Assembly (NCBI GenBank): GCA_003134655.1
Contig: PLBY01000145.1
Span: forward strand, 62,001 to 126,000
DNA from: Acidobacteriaceae bacterium
GTDB taxonomy: Bacteria > Acidobacteriota > Terriglobia > Terriglobales > Acidobacteriaceae
Direction of reading: 5' to 3'
DNA length: 64,000 nt
Shown here: piece by piece, positions 9,128 through 18,090 of the stretch
How the letters are laid out: each line of letters starts with the position of its first letter
Numbering within the stretch: position 1 is the first letter of the stretch
The notes under the pieces: generated by a model
Told to the model about the DNA's origin: nothing
The model's input: only the letters and a program-made list of their open reading frames with translations
Database searches by the model: none
Position numbers and translations under genes: made by a program

Positions 9128-10537
9128 CTAGCGAGCTTCCCTTGCCGCCGCCATTACTTCAAAGATGACGCTGTCGATGTCTGCATCTTTCGTGCGATGG
9201 TTCACAATGCAGGCTCTGAGACAGAACTTGCCGTGCAGAGATGCGTTCGACAAATAAACTCGTCCGCGGGCGACGACGCGCTTCAGCAGCACAAGATTAA
9301 AGGTGTTCACCTCTTCTTCTGACATGCCACTCGTTCCGCGATGGCGGAAGCACACTGCGCTCAATTCCACTGGTGCGAGCAGCTCCAGTTCAGATTCTTG
9401 CTCAACTGCGTTCGCCAGACGGCAAGCCTGTGCCAGATCCTTCGCGATCGACTGTCGAAACGCCGCCACTCCGTGATAGCGCAACGACAACCACAGTTTC
9501 AAAGCTCGGAATCTTCGCGACAACTCCATGGACTCTTCGAAAAACACGAATCCCTCGATGGGATCGGCCGTAAGCGAGCGCGCATAATCGCCGCTGTGGG
9601 AGAAGGTCTGCTGCGCAGCTTCCGGAGAGCGATAAAGCAAGCACCCGCAGTCCAGAGGCTGGTAAAGCCACTTGTGCGGATCGAGAGAAATCGAGTCGGC
9701 CAGTTCCAAGCCGTTGAATTTCGCCCGGTCCGACATTGCCGCCAAGGCACCGTAGGCGCCGTCGATGTGAAACCACGCACCGTGGCGGCGCGCGATGTCC
9801 GCAATTTGTGGAAACGGATCGATGGCGCCGGTGCTCACGGTGCCGGCGGAAGCGACAACGGCGATCGGCGTTCTGCCCGCCACTTTGTCTTGGAGGATGC
9901 GGGCCTCGAGTTCTTCAGGAATCATGCGGAAGGACGCGTCCGTCGAGATCAGCCGCACATTGTCGCGTCCGATTCCCAGCAGCGCGATGCTTTTCGGAAT
10001 CGACATGTGAATTTCACTGGAAGCGTAGACAATCCCCCCGGACGCGATTCCCTTTTCGTTGGCGGGCGCTTTGGTCTCTCGCGCCATGGCCAAGCCCATC
10101 AGGTTGGCGGAAGAGCCTCCGCCCGTGAGATGGCCGCGAAACCCCGGACAACCGATCGCTTGCGCCAGCCAGCCCACGACCGTTTGTTCGATCATGACGG
10201 CCGCGGGTCCGGAGCGCCACGCGGTCACGTTCTGGTTCAGTACGCTGGCCAGTAAATCCGCGACGGCACCGACCGGTTCCCCGGAACCAAGCACGTAGCC
10301 GAAGAAGCGACCGTTTTGAACTCGAGACAGGCGCATCACTTCTGGCAGCGCGTTCAGAGCTTCTTCGCCAATTCCAGCCTCGGGCATGGCCGCGCGGAAG
10401 AGACGGAGCGTCTCTTCGCCGTTGGTTGCTGGCGAAATCGCCTGCGCATCGATGCTCTCGAGATAGTCGGCAGCGAGCTTCGTGACGCGTTCGGCCAGAC
10501 GGCGGAATTGGTCGGTGGAAATCTCGACTGGATTCAT
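9128..10537 (-). CDS. PLP-dependent group II decarboxylase (aromatic amino acid type)
   Basis: Pyridoxal-phosphate enzyme of the group II decarboxylase family (DOPA, tryptophan, glutamate and related decarboxylases), 469 residues. The Schiff-base lysine is Lys289 in LDPHKWL. HIDGAYG near residue 257 supplies the Asp that contacts the pyridine ring, and the Gly/Ser-rich LTGGGSSAN near 137 binds the phosphate. The fold is complete and there is no signal peptide. The sequence around the active site is closest in style to aromatic-L-amino-acid decarboxylases, but the substrate cannot be fixed. It starts 7 bp after the stop of the propeller/phosphoesterase gene, so the two are very likely co-transcribed, an unexpected pairing. 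Confidence 0.88.
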   Translation of the reverse strand: MNPVEISTDQFRRLAERVTKLAADYLESIDAQAISPATNGEETLRLFRAAMPEAGIGEEALNALPEVMRLSRVQNGRFFGYVLGSGEPVGAVADLLASVLNQNVTAWRSGPAAVMIEQTVVGWLAQAIGCPGFRGHLTGGGSSANLMGLAMARETKAPANEKGIASGGIVYASSEIHMSIPKSIALLGIGRDNVRLISTDASFRMIPEELEARILQDKVAGRTPIAVVASAGTVSTGAIDPFPQIADIARRHGAWFHIDGAYGALAAMSDRAKFNGLELADSISLDPHKWLYQPLDCGCLLYRSPEAAQQTFSHSGDYARSLTADPIEGFVFFEESMELSRRFRALKLWLSLRYHGVAAFRQSIAKDLAQACRLANAVEQESELELLAPVELSAVCFRHRGTSGMSEEEVNTFNLVLLKRVVARGRVYLSNASLHGKFCLRACIVNHRTKDADIDSVIFEVMAAAREAR

Positions 10538-10544
10538 AGGCGCG

Positions 10545-13370
10545 TCAGTCGCCGCCCGCGGGGAGCACCGTGTGCTTGGGCGCGGGCATGGGCGCTGAAC
10601 CCTTCTGATCCTGCCAGAGCACGCGATTCAGGCGAGCCGCACCGGCAGCATCGGGACGCGAGAAATCCATTTTCTCGGAGAGCTTCGCGCCCGGCGCTTC
10701 ACGCCTGTTGGTCTCGTAAATCAGGCCATTCTTCAAATTGCGGTAGTCCGCCTTGTAGGCCGGTTGATCGCCCGGCCCCGAGAACAGCCGCTCCATGACT
10801 GGAGCATAGGCGTCGAAGTGGTTCATGGGCGGAAGTCCGAGCAGCATCTCCATGGTGTGGATCATGTTCACGGTGGTGTAGAAGCGGTGCTCCACGTTGG
10901 GCTGCGCGGCTGATCCCGGCGAGTATTTGCTGATGACGAACGCGATAGAACGATGCGCGTCGACGTGGTCGGCACCATCCTGGGCATCGTCTTCCAGAAC
11001 GAAGATCGCGGTGTCGTCCCAATAGGGACTGTGGGAAACGGCATCCACCACGCGGCCAAGCGCGAGGTCGTTGTCAGCGACAGAGGCTGCCGGCCTTGGC
11101 AGATTGGGACGAGTGCCTCCGGTGTGATCGTCGGGCAGGTACAGCAGCACGAATGACGGCAACTCGAACTCCGGTCCCTCGTCGGCATCGCGGGCGCGAA
11201 CGTAGGCGCTGAATTCATTCATGAACTCGTCGGCGCGGAGTTGGTCGGGATAGTCCGTATTGAAATCCGGATACAGCGGATCGAAGTGGTCGCGCAAGAC
11301 CGCCTTGGCCGGCTTGACTCCGCTGAACAAGGGCACGGCCCACGGCCAGGGGCTCGGCCCGGCGTGCGGATCGCCGACATTGGGCGGGAGCGGAGAGCCT
11401 TGCTTCATCACGGTTCGCGGACAAGGTGCTCCCTGACCCGACGGAGTTCCCTGCTTGGGGCTGGCGGCTTTGACCTTCTCGTTGCACCACTCTGCGTTCA
11501 CGAATTCGCCGTAATCGCGAAAGCTGACGTGATTGTGCGCGAGATTGTCCCATAGAAATCCGGTGGAAGGATCGTCGACGTCAGGCTGGTTGTGCTCGAG
11601 CGGATATTCGTCGGACACCTGACCCTGAAAGTCGTAGGTGCGTTCCTTGCCGCGATAGGCAATCTGCCAAGTCTGCTCGTTGTAGTCCGATGCGATCGCG
11701 GCGGTGGACCAGAGATGGCCGTCGCCGGAGACTTCCCCGCTGTCGTAGAAATTATCAAGCACTCCGAACTGCAGAGCGAGCTTGTGCTCGTTGGGAGTAA
11801 TGTCCTCGCCGTACATGGTGAGCGAGGGATCGCCGTTACCAACTTGCTTATCGCCAATCTTCAAATCGCCGAGAATCTGATCGAAGGTGCGGTTTTCCTT
11901 GATGACGTAGATCACGTGCTTGATGGGATTCTTCCCGCCGGCAAAAGCAATCGTTCCGGGATCGCTATGCAGCAGGTTGTCTCGTTCGACGGTTTGCGTC
12001 AGCTGCGGGAGTTTTTCGAGAGTCGACGGGATATTGAGGCGGGCAATCGACCCCCTCAGCAGTGTGGCGATGTAGGGATGATCATGGTGCTTGGTCTCGT
12101 AGGCAGTCTTGCCCATGTCTTTATTCGCTCGCGAGCCTTCGCCTTTGGCGGTGGCGATGAGGAGGTCGTCGCCGTGAACCGCGAGGGCGCTGGGGTACCA
12201 GTCAGTGGGGATGAGCCCCATCGGCTGCTGTGAGATCTGAACGTTCGAGGTGGCCACTGGCTGTGACAGGTCGAAAACGGCAATGGCATCCAACGAAGAG
12301 TCCGCAGAGAACAGGAACTTGCCAGCGGAAGACCGCGCCAGCGCCGTCGGATAGCTGCCGGCGTATTTCTGCCCAGTTGCGGTGGTGGAGAAGAAGCTAG
12401 AGAGTTCACCGGACGCCGTGGCAACCGCGGCCACCAAATCGGAGTTGGAGAGAGCGACGTACAACGTTTTCTCATCCGAAGTCAGAAGCATTGCGGTGGG
12501 ATGCGAGCCGGGAGCAAGCAAGTCTTCCGGTTGGTTTAGCTTGATCCAGCGTGCGACCTTGCCGCTCGTCAGATCAAGCTCCGCCACCTGCGATGCGTTC
12601 CACAAGCTGCACCATGCCCGGCGGCCATCCCGCGTAGCCACACAGGTGTAAGGGAACGCAGACGGAACGAGATCGCTGGTGCTCAGATCGAAGGTTTGTA
12701 GTACTTTTCCAGTCGCGGGATCGAGCAGCACAACATTGTCCGAAAGATTGTTCGCGACTAGCAGCTTGTCGTGGCCCCCGTCCGCGATCAACGCCATTCC
12801 CGCCGGGTACGGAATCGCCATATGAGGCGGCGCCTTGAGGCCCACCGCAAGTTTCTTCCCCGTCGATAGATGCTGCAGCGCGATGGGAATGAAGCTCTCT
12901 GGCGAGACCCTGCCTTCTGTGAACCGGTAAACCGCGATGCCGTTTCCAGTATTGCCCGCTTTTGCGCCCGTGGGATCGGTCAACGAACCAACAGAGGCGT
13001 AAAGGTGCTTGCCATCTGAACTGAACGCCAGTCCTATGAAGTAGCTTTGGTGAGATTCGTCGCTCAGCCGCGCGTCGGGATACTCGGCGATCTGGTTGGT
13101 CTTGAGATCGAGCACCGCAATGGACTGGTGCGCCTTAGTTTCTTGCGTCCCATAGCCATCGTTCAGCAGGGCGGCGAAACGCCCGTCTTGACTGAGCACC
13201 ATCGTCGCGGGAAAGCTGTTGGTGCTGCCAATGCGACCTGGAGATGGAGCGGACAGCATCTTGCTCGTCGGCAGCATGATGGGAGGCCGATCAGCGGAGG
13301 GCGTTTGCGCAACAACAGCCGCGGCACCCACCAAGACAAAAATAGGAAGACGGAAGATGGAATGAGTCAC
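10545..13370 (-). CDS. YncE-type beta-propeller / phosphoesterase fusion, exported
   Basis: Large secreted two-domain protein of 941 residues. The N-terminal half (about 40-480) is a YncE-like beta-propeller with repeated LDPATGKV- and AVFDLSQP-type blades. The C-terminal half (about 485-900) is a phosphoesterase of the PF04185 superfamily (phospholipase C/acid phosphatase), marked by IKENRTFDQILG near residue 490 and DDAQDGADHVDAHR later. I chose the GTG at 13370 because GGAGG sits four bases before it and it begins a signal peptide (VTHSIFRLPIF). An in-frame extension upstream has no support. It could release phosphate from organic esters. It lies directly downstream of phoU in the same direction, separated by a palindromic repeat, so a link with the phosphate cluster is possible but unproven. 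Confidence 0.87.
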   Translation of the reverse strand: MTHSIFRLPIFVLVGAAAVVAQTPSADRPPIMLPTSKMLSAPSPGRIGSTNSFPATMVLSQDGRFAALLNDGYGTQETKAHQSIAVLDLKTNQIAEYPDARLSDESHQSYFIGLAFSSDGKHLYASVGSLTDPTGAKAGNTGNGIAVYRFTEGRVSPESFIPIALQHLSTGKKLAVGLKAPPHMAIPYPAGMALIADGGHDKLLVANNLSDNVVLLDPATGKVLQTFDLSTSDLVPSAFPYTCVATRDGRRAWCSLWNASQVAELDLTSGKVARWIKLNQPEDLLAPGSHPTAMLLTSDEKTLYVALSNSDLVAAVATASGELSSFFSTTATGQKYAGSYPTALARSSAGKFLFSADSSLDAIAVFDLSQPVATSNVQISQQPMGLIPTDWYPSALAVHGDDLLIATAKGEGSRANKDMGKTAYETKHHDHPYIATLLRGSIARLNIPSTLEKLPQLTQTVERDNLLHSDPGTIAFAGGKNPIKHVIYVIKENRTFDQILGDLKIGDKQVGNGDPSLTMYGEDITPNEHKLALQFGVLDNFYDSGEVSGDGHLWSTAAIASDYNEQTWQIAYRGKERTYDFQGQVSDEYPLEHNQPDVDDPSTGFLWDNLAHNHVSFRDYGEFVNAEWCNEKVKAASPKQGTPSGQGAPCPRTVMKQGSPLPPNVGDPHAGPSPWPWAVPLFSGVKPAKAVLRDHFDPLYPDFNTDYPDQLRADEFMNEFSAYVRARDADEGPEFELPSFVLLYLPDDHTGGTRPNLPRPAASVADNDLALGRVVDAVSHSPYWDDTAIFVLEDDAQDGADHVDAHRSIAFVISKYSPGSAAQPNVEHRFYTTVNMIHTMEMLLGLPPMNHFDAYAPVMERLFSGPGDQPAYKADYRNLKNGLIYETNRREAPGAKLSEKMDFSRPDAAGAARLNRVLWQDQKGSAPMPAPKHTVLPAGGD

Positions 13371-13503
13371 GAAGCCTCCGCGCGGAGAATGACTTGAGAA
13401 ACGATGGAGGTGATGAGCGTAATTCAATTGGGCGCGAACGGTCAAAGCTGCCACGATGTTCCAGATGCTGATTGGCAGCGAAAACCTGTCGAGCTTCGCT
13501 CGA

Positions 13504-13527
13504 GGGACAGCCGAAGGCGGCTGTCCC
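13504..13527. repeat. GACAGCC palindrome (dispersed hairpin), copy 1
   Basis: Nine-base arms GGGACAGCC and GGCTGTCCC around a six-base centre form a strong hairpin 7 bp beyond the phoU stop. A related palindrome is at 51576-51594. There is no clear T-run, so intrinsic termination is only possible. Its position after phoU fits a role in 3'-end formation or transcript stability. Confidence 0.6.
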
Positions 13528-13533
13528 CACACC

Positions 13534-14247
13534 TTACAAGCCCGAGGCCCGAGTGGGTAGCCTTTCGGATCCTGGGCCCTCCGAATCGTCGGGATGGACG
13601 TTGTGCCGAACATCGGCGCCTTGCACCCAGAAGATGACGTCCTCGGCAATGTTGGTGGCGTGGTCGGCCACCCGTTCGAGATTGCGAGCCACAAGCAGAG
13701 CGTCGAGAGCCTGCCGGACGACTTCCGGGTGGTCGTTCATCGTCTTGACCAACTGGATGAAGGCATCGTCGCGCATGCGGTCGATGACGCTATCCATTTC
13801 GAGCACAGCCTGGGCCAACTCGGCTTTACCCTCAATAAATGACTCCAGCGCGCGCCGCACCATAGCGCTGACGGCCGCGCCCATGCGTGCGATGTCGACG
13901 GGCAGATCGGCCGCCGGAAGCTCGACCATATCCATCACGCGCTCGGCGATATTCACCGCCTGATCGCCTACGCGTTCGAGATCGGAATTGATCTTGGTCA
14001 CCGCCAGGATGAAACGGAGATCGACCGCCATGGGCTGCTGCATGGCAAGCAGGTCGAAGGCGGCCTCATCGATTTCGCGCTCGGCGGTGTTGATCAGGCT
14101 CTCGCCCTCCAGCACCATCTGGCAGCGCGTGAGGTCGCGCTCCACATAAGCCTGGCGAGCGCGGTCCACCGCCTGCTCCGCCAGTCCTCCCATGCGAAGC
14201 AATCGTTGCCGCAGATCGTCAAGCCCTTGCTGAAAGCGCGTACGCAT
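13534..14247 (-). CDS. phoU: Phosphate signalling regulator PhoU
   Basis: Cytoplasmic negative regulator that links the PstSCAB transporter to a PhoR-type sensor kinase. It has 237 residues and two repeated three-helix PhoU bundles. Each bundle carries the metal-binding signature: one copy in INSDLERVGDQAVNIAE near residue 90, the second in ARNLERVADHATNIAED near 195. It is the last gene of the pstC-pstA-pstB-phoU order on this strand, 57 bp after pstB, as in many bacteria. A GGAAGG ribosome site lies about nine bases before the ATG. The C-terminal 20 residues after VQGADVRHN are not conserved in the family. Confidence 0.96.
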   Translation of the reverse strand: MRTRFQQGLDDLRQRLLRMGGLAEQAVDRARQAYVERDLTRCQMVLEGESLINTAEREIDEAAFDLLAMQQPMAVDLRFILAVTKINSDLERVGDQAVNIAERVMDMVELPAADLPVDIARMGAAVSAMVRRALESFIEGKAELAQAVLEMDSVIDRMRDDAFIQLVKTMNDHPEVVRQALDALLVARNLERVADHATNIAEDVIFWVQGADVRHNVHPDDSEGPGSERLPTRASGL

Positions 14248-14260
14248 GATCCGAACCTTC

Positions 14261-14299
14261 CTTCGTTAAAGCTGCCTTCGCTAAATCTTCCTCGCTAAA
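14261..14299. repeat. Short three-copy repeat in the pstB-phoU spacer
   Basis: CTTCGTTAAA, CTTCGCTAAA and CCTCGCTAAA start at 14261, 14276 and 14290, a period of 14-15 bases. On the coding strand this gives spaced GAAG/GAGG elements ahead of phoU. It may only reflect duplicated ribosome-binding sequence. Confidence 0.4.
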
Positions 14300-14304
14300 C
14301 TGCG

Positions 14305-15063
14305 TTATCCAAATCTGCCTGTAATGTAGTCTTCCGTCTTTTTGTCGGAAGGTTTGGTGAAAATCTTTTCTGTCTTATCGAACTCAATCAACTTGCCCAG
14401 CAGGAAGAAACCAGTGAACTCGGCCACCCGTGCCGCCTGCTGCATGTTGTGCGTCACAATTACGATGGTATACCGCTCTTTGAGCTGGAAGATCAATTCT
14501 TCAATTTTTCCGGTCGAGATCGGATCCAGTGCCGAACAAGGCTCGTCCATCAGCAGCACCTCGGGCTCGACGGCAAGGGCGCGCGCGATGCACAGGCGCT
14601 GCTGCTGACCGCCGGAGAGGCTGGCCCCGGATTTCTTGTGCACCTGATCTTTGACCTCGGTCCAAAGGGCGGCGGAATCGAGGGAGCGCTCGACCACCTC
14701 GTCAAGCTTGCGGCGGTCGCGGAATCCGTTCAACTTCAGGCCCGATGCCACATTGTCATAAATCGACATCGTGGGAAACGGGTTCGCTTTCTGAAATACC
14801 ATGCCGACGCGGCGGCGAAGTTGCGTCGCAGACGTTCCGTTGTAGGCGTCAATCTCACCGATGCGCACCCGACCCTCGACGCGCGCCTCCGGAATCGTCT
14901 CGTGCATGCGGTTAATGCAGCGGATGAATGTCGACTTGCCGCATCCCGAGGGGCCGATGAGCGCGGTGGCATGGTTCGCCGCAACCTTCAGGTTGATGTC
15001 GTATAACGCCTGGCCTTTACCGTACCAGGCATTCAGGTTCTCGACCTGGATTCCAACGCCCAT
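14305..15063 (-). CDS. pstB: Phosphate ABC transporter ATP-binding protein PstB
   Basis: ATPase subunit of the high-affinity phosphate importer, on the cytoplasmic face of the membrane as a dimer with PstC and PstA. It has 252 residues, the usual length. Walker A GPSGCGKST is near residue 38, the ABC signature LSGGQQQR near 150, and Walker B VLLMDEP directly after, with the switch His in VTHNMQQA near 208. NAWYGKGQALYDI near the N-terminus is typical of PstB. The gene begins 3 bp after the pstA stop, so translation is probably coupled. Confidence 0.97.
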   Translation of the reverse strand: MGVGIQVENLNAWYGKGQALYDINLKVAANHATALIGPSGCGKSTFIRCINRMHETIPEARVEGRVRIGEIDAYNGTSATQLRRRVGMVFQKANPFPTMSIYDNVASGLKLNGFRDRRKLDEVVERSLDSAALWTEVKDQVHKKSGASLSGGQQQRLCIARALAVEPEVLLMDEPCSALDPISTGKIEELIFQLKERYTIVIVTHNMQQAARVAEFTGFFLLGKLIEFDKTEKIFTKPSDKKTEDYITGRFG

Positions 15064-15066
15064 AGT

Positions 15067-15951
15067 CTATGCCGCTCCAAACGTGCCGCGGCGCACGACA
15101 TAGCGCACGGCGGCGACGGAAGTGACGATAAGAAGGATCAGAACGAATGACCCGGCCCATGCCTGGCGGTGCCAATCGTCATAGGGTGAATTCGCGTAGG
15201 TATAGATCTGCAGCGGCAGCGCCGCCGTAGGCTGATCGTAACGGAGGCTCCAGAACGTGTTGCCCAGAGCGGTAAAGAGCAGCGGAGCAGTTTCGCCCGC
15301 CACTCGGGCAAAGGCCAGCATGATGCCGGTAATCACACCTGACGTCGCGGTGCGGAGAGTAATCGAAAGCGTCGTGCGCCAGCGTGGGATGCCCAGCCCA
15401 TACGCCGCTTCCCGCAGCGCCTGAGGTACCAGCAAAAGCATCTCCTCAGTGGTTCGGCAGATGGTCGGGACCATCATGATCGCCAGCGCCACTCCGCCCG
15501 CAAGCGCGGAGAAACCGCGACCGCGAACCAGAATGGCCCAGGCGACGATTCCAATCACGATGGAGGGCACTCCGTTGAGCACGTCGGCGGTGAATCGGAT
15601 GGCGGTGCCGAAACGATTCCGTCCAAACTCGGCGAGGAAGATGCCGGCGCCCACACCGAACGGCACCCCGATGATGCTGGCAATTCCGAGAATCAACATC
15701 GATCCCACGATCGCATTGGCCATGCCACCGCCGGCCTCTCCCACGGGCTTGGGCGTTTGGGTCAAGAACGCCCAGTTGATGGAACCCACGCCGCGATACA
15801 CCAGGTAGCCGAAGATCGCCACCAGCGGAGCCAATACGAGCACAACCGTCAAGATCGCCACGCCGGTCATCAGGCGATCGGTCGCGCGGCGGCGCCAACT
15901 GATGGAGAGCGGGGCTTGTTGAGTAGCAGGGCTTCCCGTCAGTTCAGGCAT
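15067..15951 (-). CDS. pstA: Phosphate ABC transporter permease PstA
   Basis: Inner-membrane permease half of the phosphate importer, 294 residues with about six transmembrane segments and the binding-protein-dependent transport domain. The EAA-type loop that docks PstB is in EAAYGLGIPRWRTTL, near residue 195. The ATG lies inside the last codons of pstC (8-bp overlap), so the two permease genes are translationally coupled. The N-terminal 25 residues are a cytoplasmic tail. Identification rests on this motif, on the GVPSIVIGIVAWAILV segment and on its place between pstC and pstB. Confidence 0.95.
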   Translation of the reverse strand: MPELTGSPATQQAPLSISWRRRATDRLMTGVAILTVVLVLAPLVAIFGYLVYRGVGSINWAFLTQTPKPVGEAGGGMANAIVGSMLILGIASIIGVPFGVGAGIFLAEFGRNRFGTAIRFTADVLNGVPSIVIGIVAWAILVRGRGFSALAGGVALAIMMVPTICRTTEEMLLLVPQALREAAYGLGIPRWRTTLSITLRTATSGVITGIMLAFARVAGETAPLLFTALGNTFWSLRYDQPTAALPLQIYTYANSPYDDWHRQAWAGSFVLILLIVTSVAAVRYVVRRGTFGAA

Positions 15952-16978
15952 GTCCCCTCGCAGGCTGGCCGCGGGTTACGCTCCACACCAGGAACTGGGC
16001 CAGGGCATTCACGATGATGGTGACCAGGAAGAGAGCAAGGCCAATCTCAACCAACGCGGAAAGGTAGACGTCTCCGGTAGCCTCGCTGAACTCGTTGGCG
16101 AGGACGCTGGCCATGGTGTATCCGGGCGCGAACAAGGATTTCGCGATCTCCGGACGGTTGCCGATCACCATGGTGACCGCCATGGTTTCTCCGAGCGCGC
16201 GGCCTAATCCGAGAATGATCCCGCCGACAATTCCGGCGCGAGCGTTCCGCAGCACTCCCATCCAAATCATCTCCCAGCGCGTGGCGCCCAGAGCCAGGAC
16301 GCCCTCGCGCTGATGCTGCGGCACTACCATGAGCACTTCGCGCGTAATGGAAGAAATAATGGGAATGATCATGATGGCCAGAATGACCCCAGCCGCCAGC
16401 ATGCCAATCCCGTAGGGAGCACCTTCGAAAAGACCGGTCCAGCCCAGGGTCTTCGCTAGAAACGGCTCGACATATACGCTCAGAAGCGGGACCAGGATAA
16501 ACATCGCCCACAATCCGTAGATCACGCTCGGAATCGCGGCCAGTAATTCGACGAAGAACGACAGCGGAGCGCGCAACACCTTGGGGCACATCTCGGTGGT
16601 AAACACTGCGACCCCAACCGCCAGCGGGACAGCAATAATGAGCGCCACCAGAGACGAAACCAGCGTCCCGTAGATGAACGGAAGCGCACCAAACTGCTCG
16701 CTCACCGGGTTCCAATCGCTGCCGCCAAAGAACTTGAAGCCAAATGCGTGCCAGGAGAGGCCCGAGCCTGACACCAGTTCGTAGATGATCAGGACCAACA
16801 CGCCCAGGACAGCCAAGGCGCACGCAGTCATGGCGGACTTGAAAATGCGGTCGGGAACTTCGCCGCCTGAAGTCTGCAGCACGGGCGCGACCGGAACTAC
16901 CGATGCGGGTGTAACTTTCGTCCCTTCAACGGGTTGCGGTCCTGGCATATCCGGCCGGGGTAAAGCTGGGTTGGCCAT
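15944..16978 (-). CDS. pstC: Phosphate ABC transporter permease PstC
   Basis: The other inner-membrane permease of the phosphate importer, 344 residues. A cytoplasmic N-terminal tail of about 45 residues, rich in Pro and Val, is followed by six or more transmembrane segments. AIPSVIYGLWAMFIL and the EAA loop REGVLALGATRWEMI are the family marks. It is the first gene of pstC-pstA-pstB-phoU; pstS is not here but about 8 kb away on the same strand. A pair of 11-bp-phased repeats lies 23 bp before the ATG and looks like a Pho box, implying a very short leader. The ribosome site (GCGGA next to ATG) is weak. Confidence 0.95.
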   Translation of the reverse strand: MANPALPRPDMPGPQPVEGTKVTPASVVPVAPVLQTSGGEVPDRIFKSAMTACALAVLGVLVLIIYELVSGSGLSWHAFGFKFFGGSDWNPVSEQFGALPFIYGTLVSSLVALIIAVPLAVGVAVFTTEMCPKVLRAPLSFFVELLAAIPSVIYGLWAMFILVPLLSVYVEPFLAKTLGWTGLFEGAPYGIGMLAAGVILAIMIIPIISSITREVLMVVPQHQREGVLALGATRWEMIWMGVLRNARAGIVGGIILGLGRALGETMAVTMVIGNRPEIAKSLFAPGYTMASVLANEFSEATGDVYLSALVEIGLALFLVTIIVNALAQFLVWSVTRGQPARGHA

Positions 16979-17000
16979 TCCGCTTAACCGTAGCAGAGAC

Positions 17001-17019
17001 GTGTTACAAAGGTGTTAAA
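17001..17019 (-). promoter_or_regulatory. Candidate Pho box upstream of pstC
   Basis: On the plus strand GTGTTACA (17001-17008) and GTGTTAAA (17012-17019) are direct repeats with an exact 11-base period, as PhoB/PhoP-family dimers require. Read towards pstC this is TTTAACAC-N3-TGTAACAC. The same pattern lies upstream of pstS. No experimental support. Confidence 0.6.
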
Positions 17020-17151
17020 ATCAGAAAGGCTTTTCCGCTGTTGTGGGACCATCAGTCAGCCCTGAATTCTCAAATAGCTGCTGTCCGCAAGGCCAAAGTT
17101 GTGCGTCAAGCGTAGTTTTGACCCTCTCCCGCTGCCAGGAATGGTTTCTCT

Positions 17152-18012
17152 ATGTCGATTGCACCCGAACTTAGCCAGCTTGTATTCCGCAAGACGGAGC
17201 GGGCTCTCCTCAAGCTTTCCGCGGGACAGGACGCGGAGAGCGTCCACGGTTTCCGCACCACCAGCCGCCGGCTGCAAACCTTGCTCGAGGAAGTTATTCC
17301 TGATCGCGACCGCAATCAGAAGAAACTCCTGAAGATGCTGGAGCGGATCCGCAAGCGCGCGGGCAAAGTGCGCGATCTTGACGTACAGCTTGCCGCACTG
17401 CGCAGCCTGAAGGTTCCGCAGGAACCCCGCCGGAAAACGCAGCTTACGCACGGTTTGATTGAACTTCGCGCGAAGCATGAGAAGAGGCTTCGGAAGGTAT
17501 TGGATCGAGAGACGCTCCGCGAGGTCCGGAAAAGACTGAAGCGAACATCGAAAGAAGTGAAACTTCATGACAGCGCCGATCCACTGGCCGTCGCCCGAAC
17601 GATGCTGGCAAGGGTCGGGCGCCTCGCGGGACCGGTCAATGAAGAACGGCTGCATCAGTACCGGACCGTCGTAAAGCGCGCCCGCTACGCCGCCGAGTTC
17701 GCTCCGAAATCCGCAGAGGCAGCGCAATTTGTCGCCCAACTGAAGAGACTCCAGGACGCGGTTGGGAATTGGCACGACTGGCTGACTCTGACACAGACTG
17801 CGGCGAAGCGGCTTGGCGATGTCAACCAGTCATCACTGGTAGCGGCTCTCCACAATGTGACCGGAGGCAAGTTCCGCCAGGCGGTGGCCGCGCTTTCGTC
17901 CTCATCAACGATTCAGACCGCAAGCCAGCCGGTGAGCGTGCTCGCTGAGCAATCGCGTAAGCCGGGTTCGAAGCATCCGACCATGGTGGCGCGCAGCGAA
18001 ACTGCTGCCTAG
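17152..18012 (+). CDS. CHAD domain protein (polyphosphate-binding type)
   Basis: Helical, very basic CHAD domain protein of 286 residues. CHAD domains bind polyphosphate through conserved His and basic residues and are often encoded beside polyphosphate genes. Here the conserved signatures are SVHGFRTTSRRLQTLLEE near residue 27, VRDLDVQL near 74, and LHQYRTVVKRARYAAEF near 168, followed by LQDAVGNWHDW near 200. There is no CYTH domain and no signal peptide, so it is a stand-alone cytoplasmic CHAD. It is divergent from pstC, 78 bp ahead of ppx on the same strand, and close to ppk1, which supports a polyphosphate-linked role. The last 45 residues look disordered. Confidence 0.9.
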   Translation: MSIAPELSQLVFRKTERALLKLSAGQDAESVHGFRTTSRRLQTLLEEVIPDRDRNQKKLLKMLERIRKRAGKVRDLDVQLAALRSLKVPQEPRRKTQLTHGLIELRAKHEKRLRKVLDRETLREVRKRLKRTSKEVKLHDSADPLAVARTMLARVGRLAGPVNEERLHQYRTVVKRARYAAEFAPKSAEAAQFVAQLKRLQDAVGNWHDWLTLTQTAAKRLGDVNQSSLVAALHNVTGGKFRQAVAALSSSSTIQTASQPVSVLAEQSRKPGSKHPTMVARSETAA

Positions 18013-18090
18013 CTCCCTTTCCTCAAATTACGCCCGTCGCAAACATCGGTGACGATCCTGTTGCGTCCGTGTACACTGTGAGGCTTCCCC

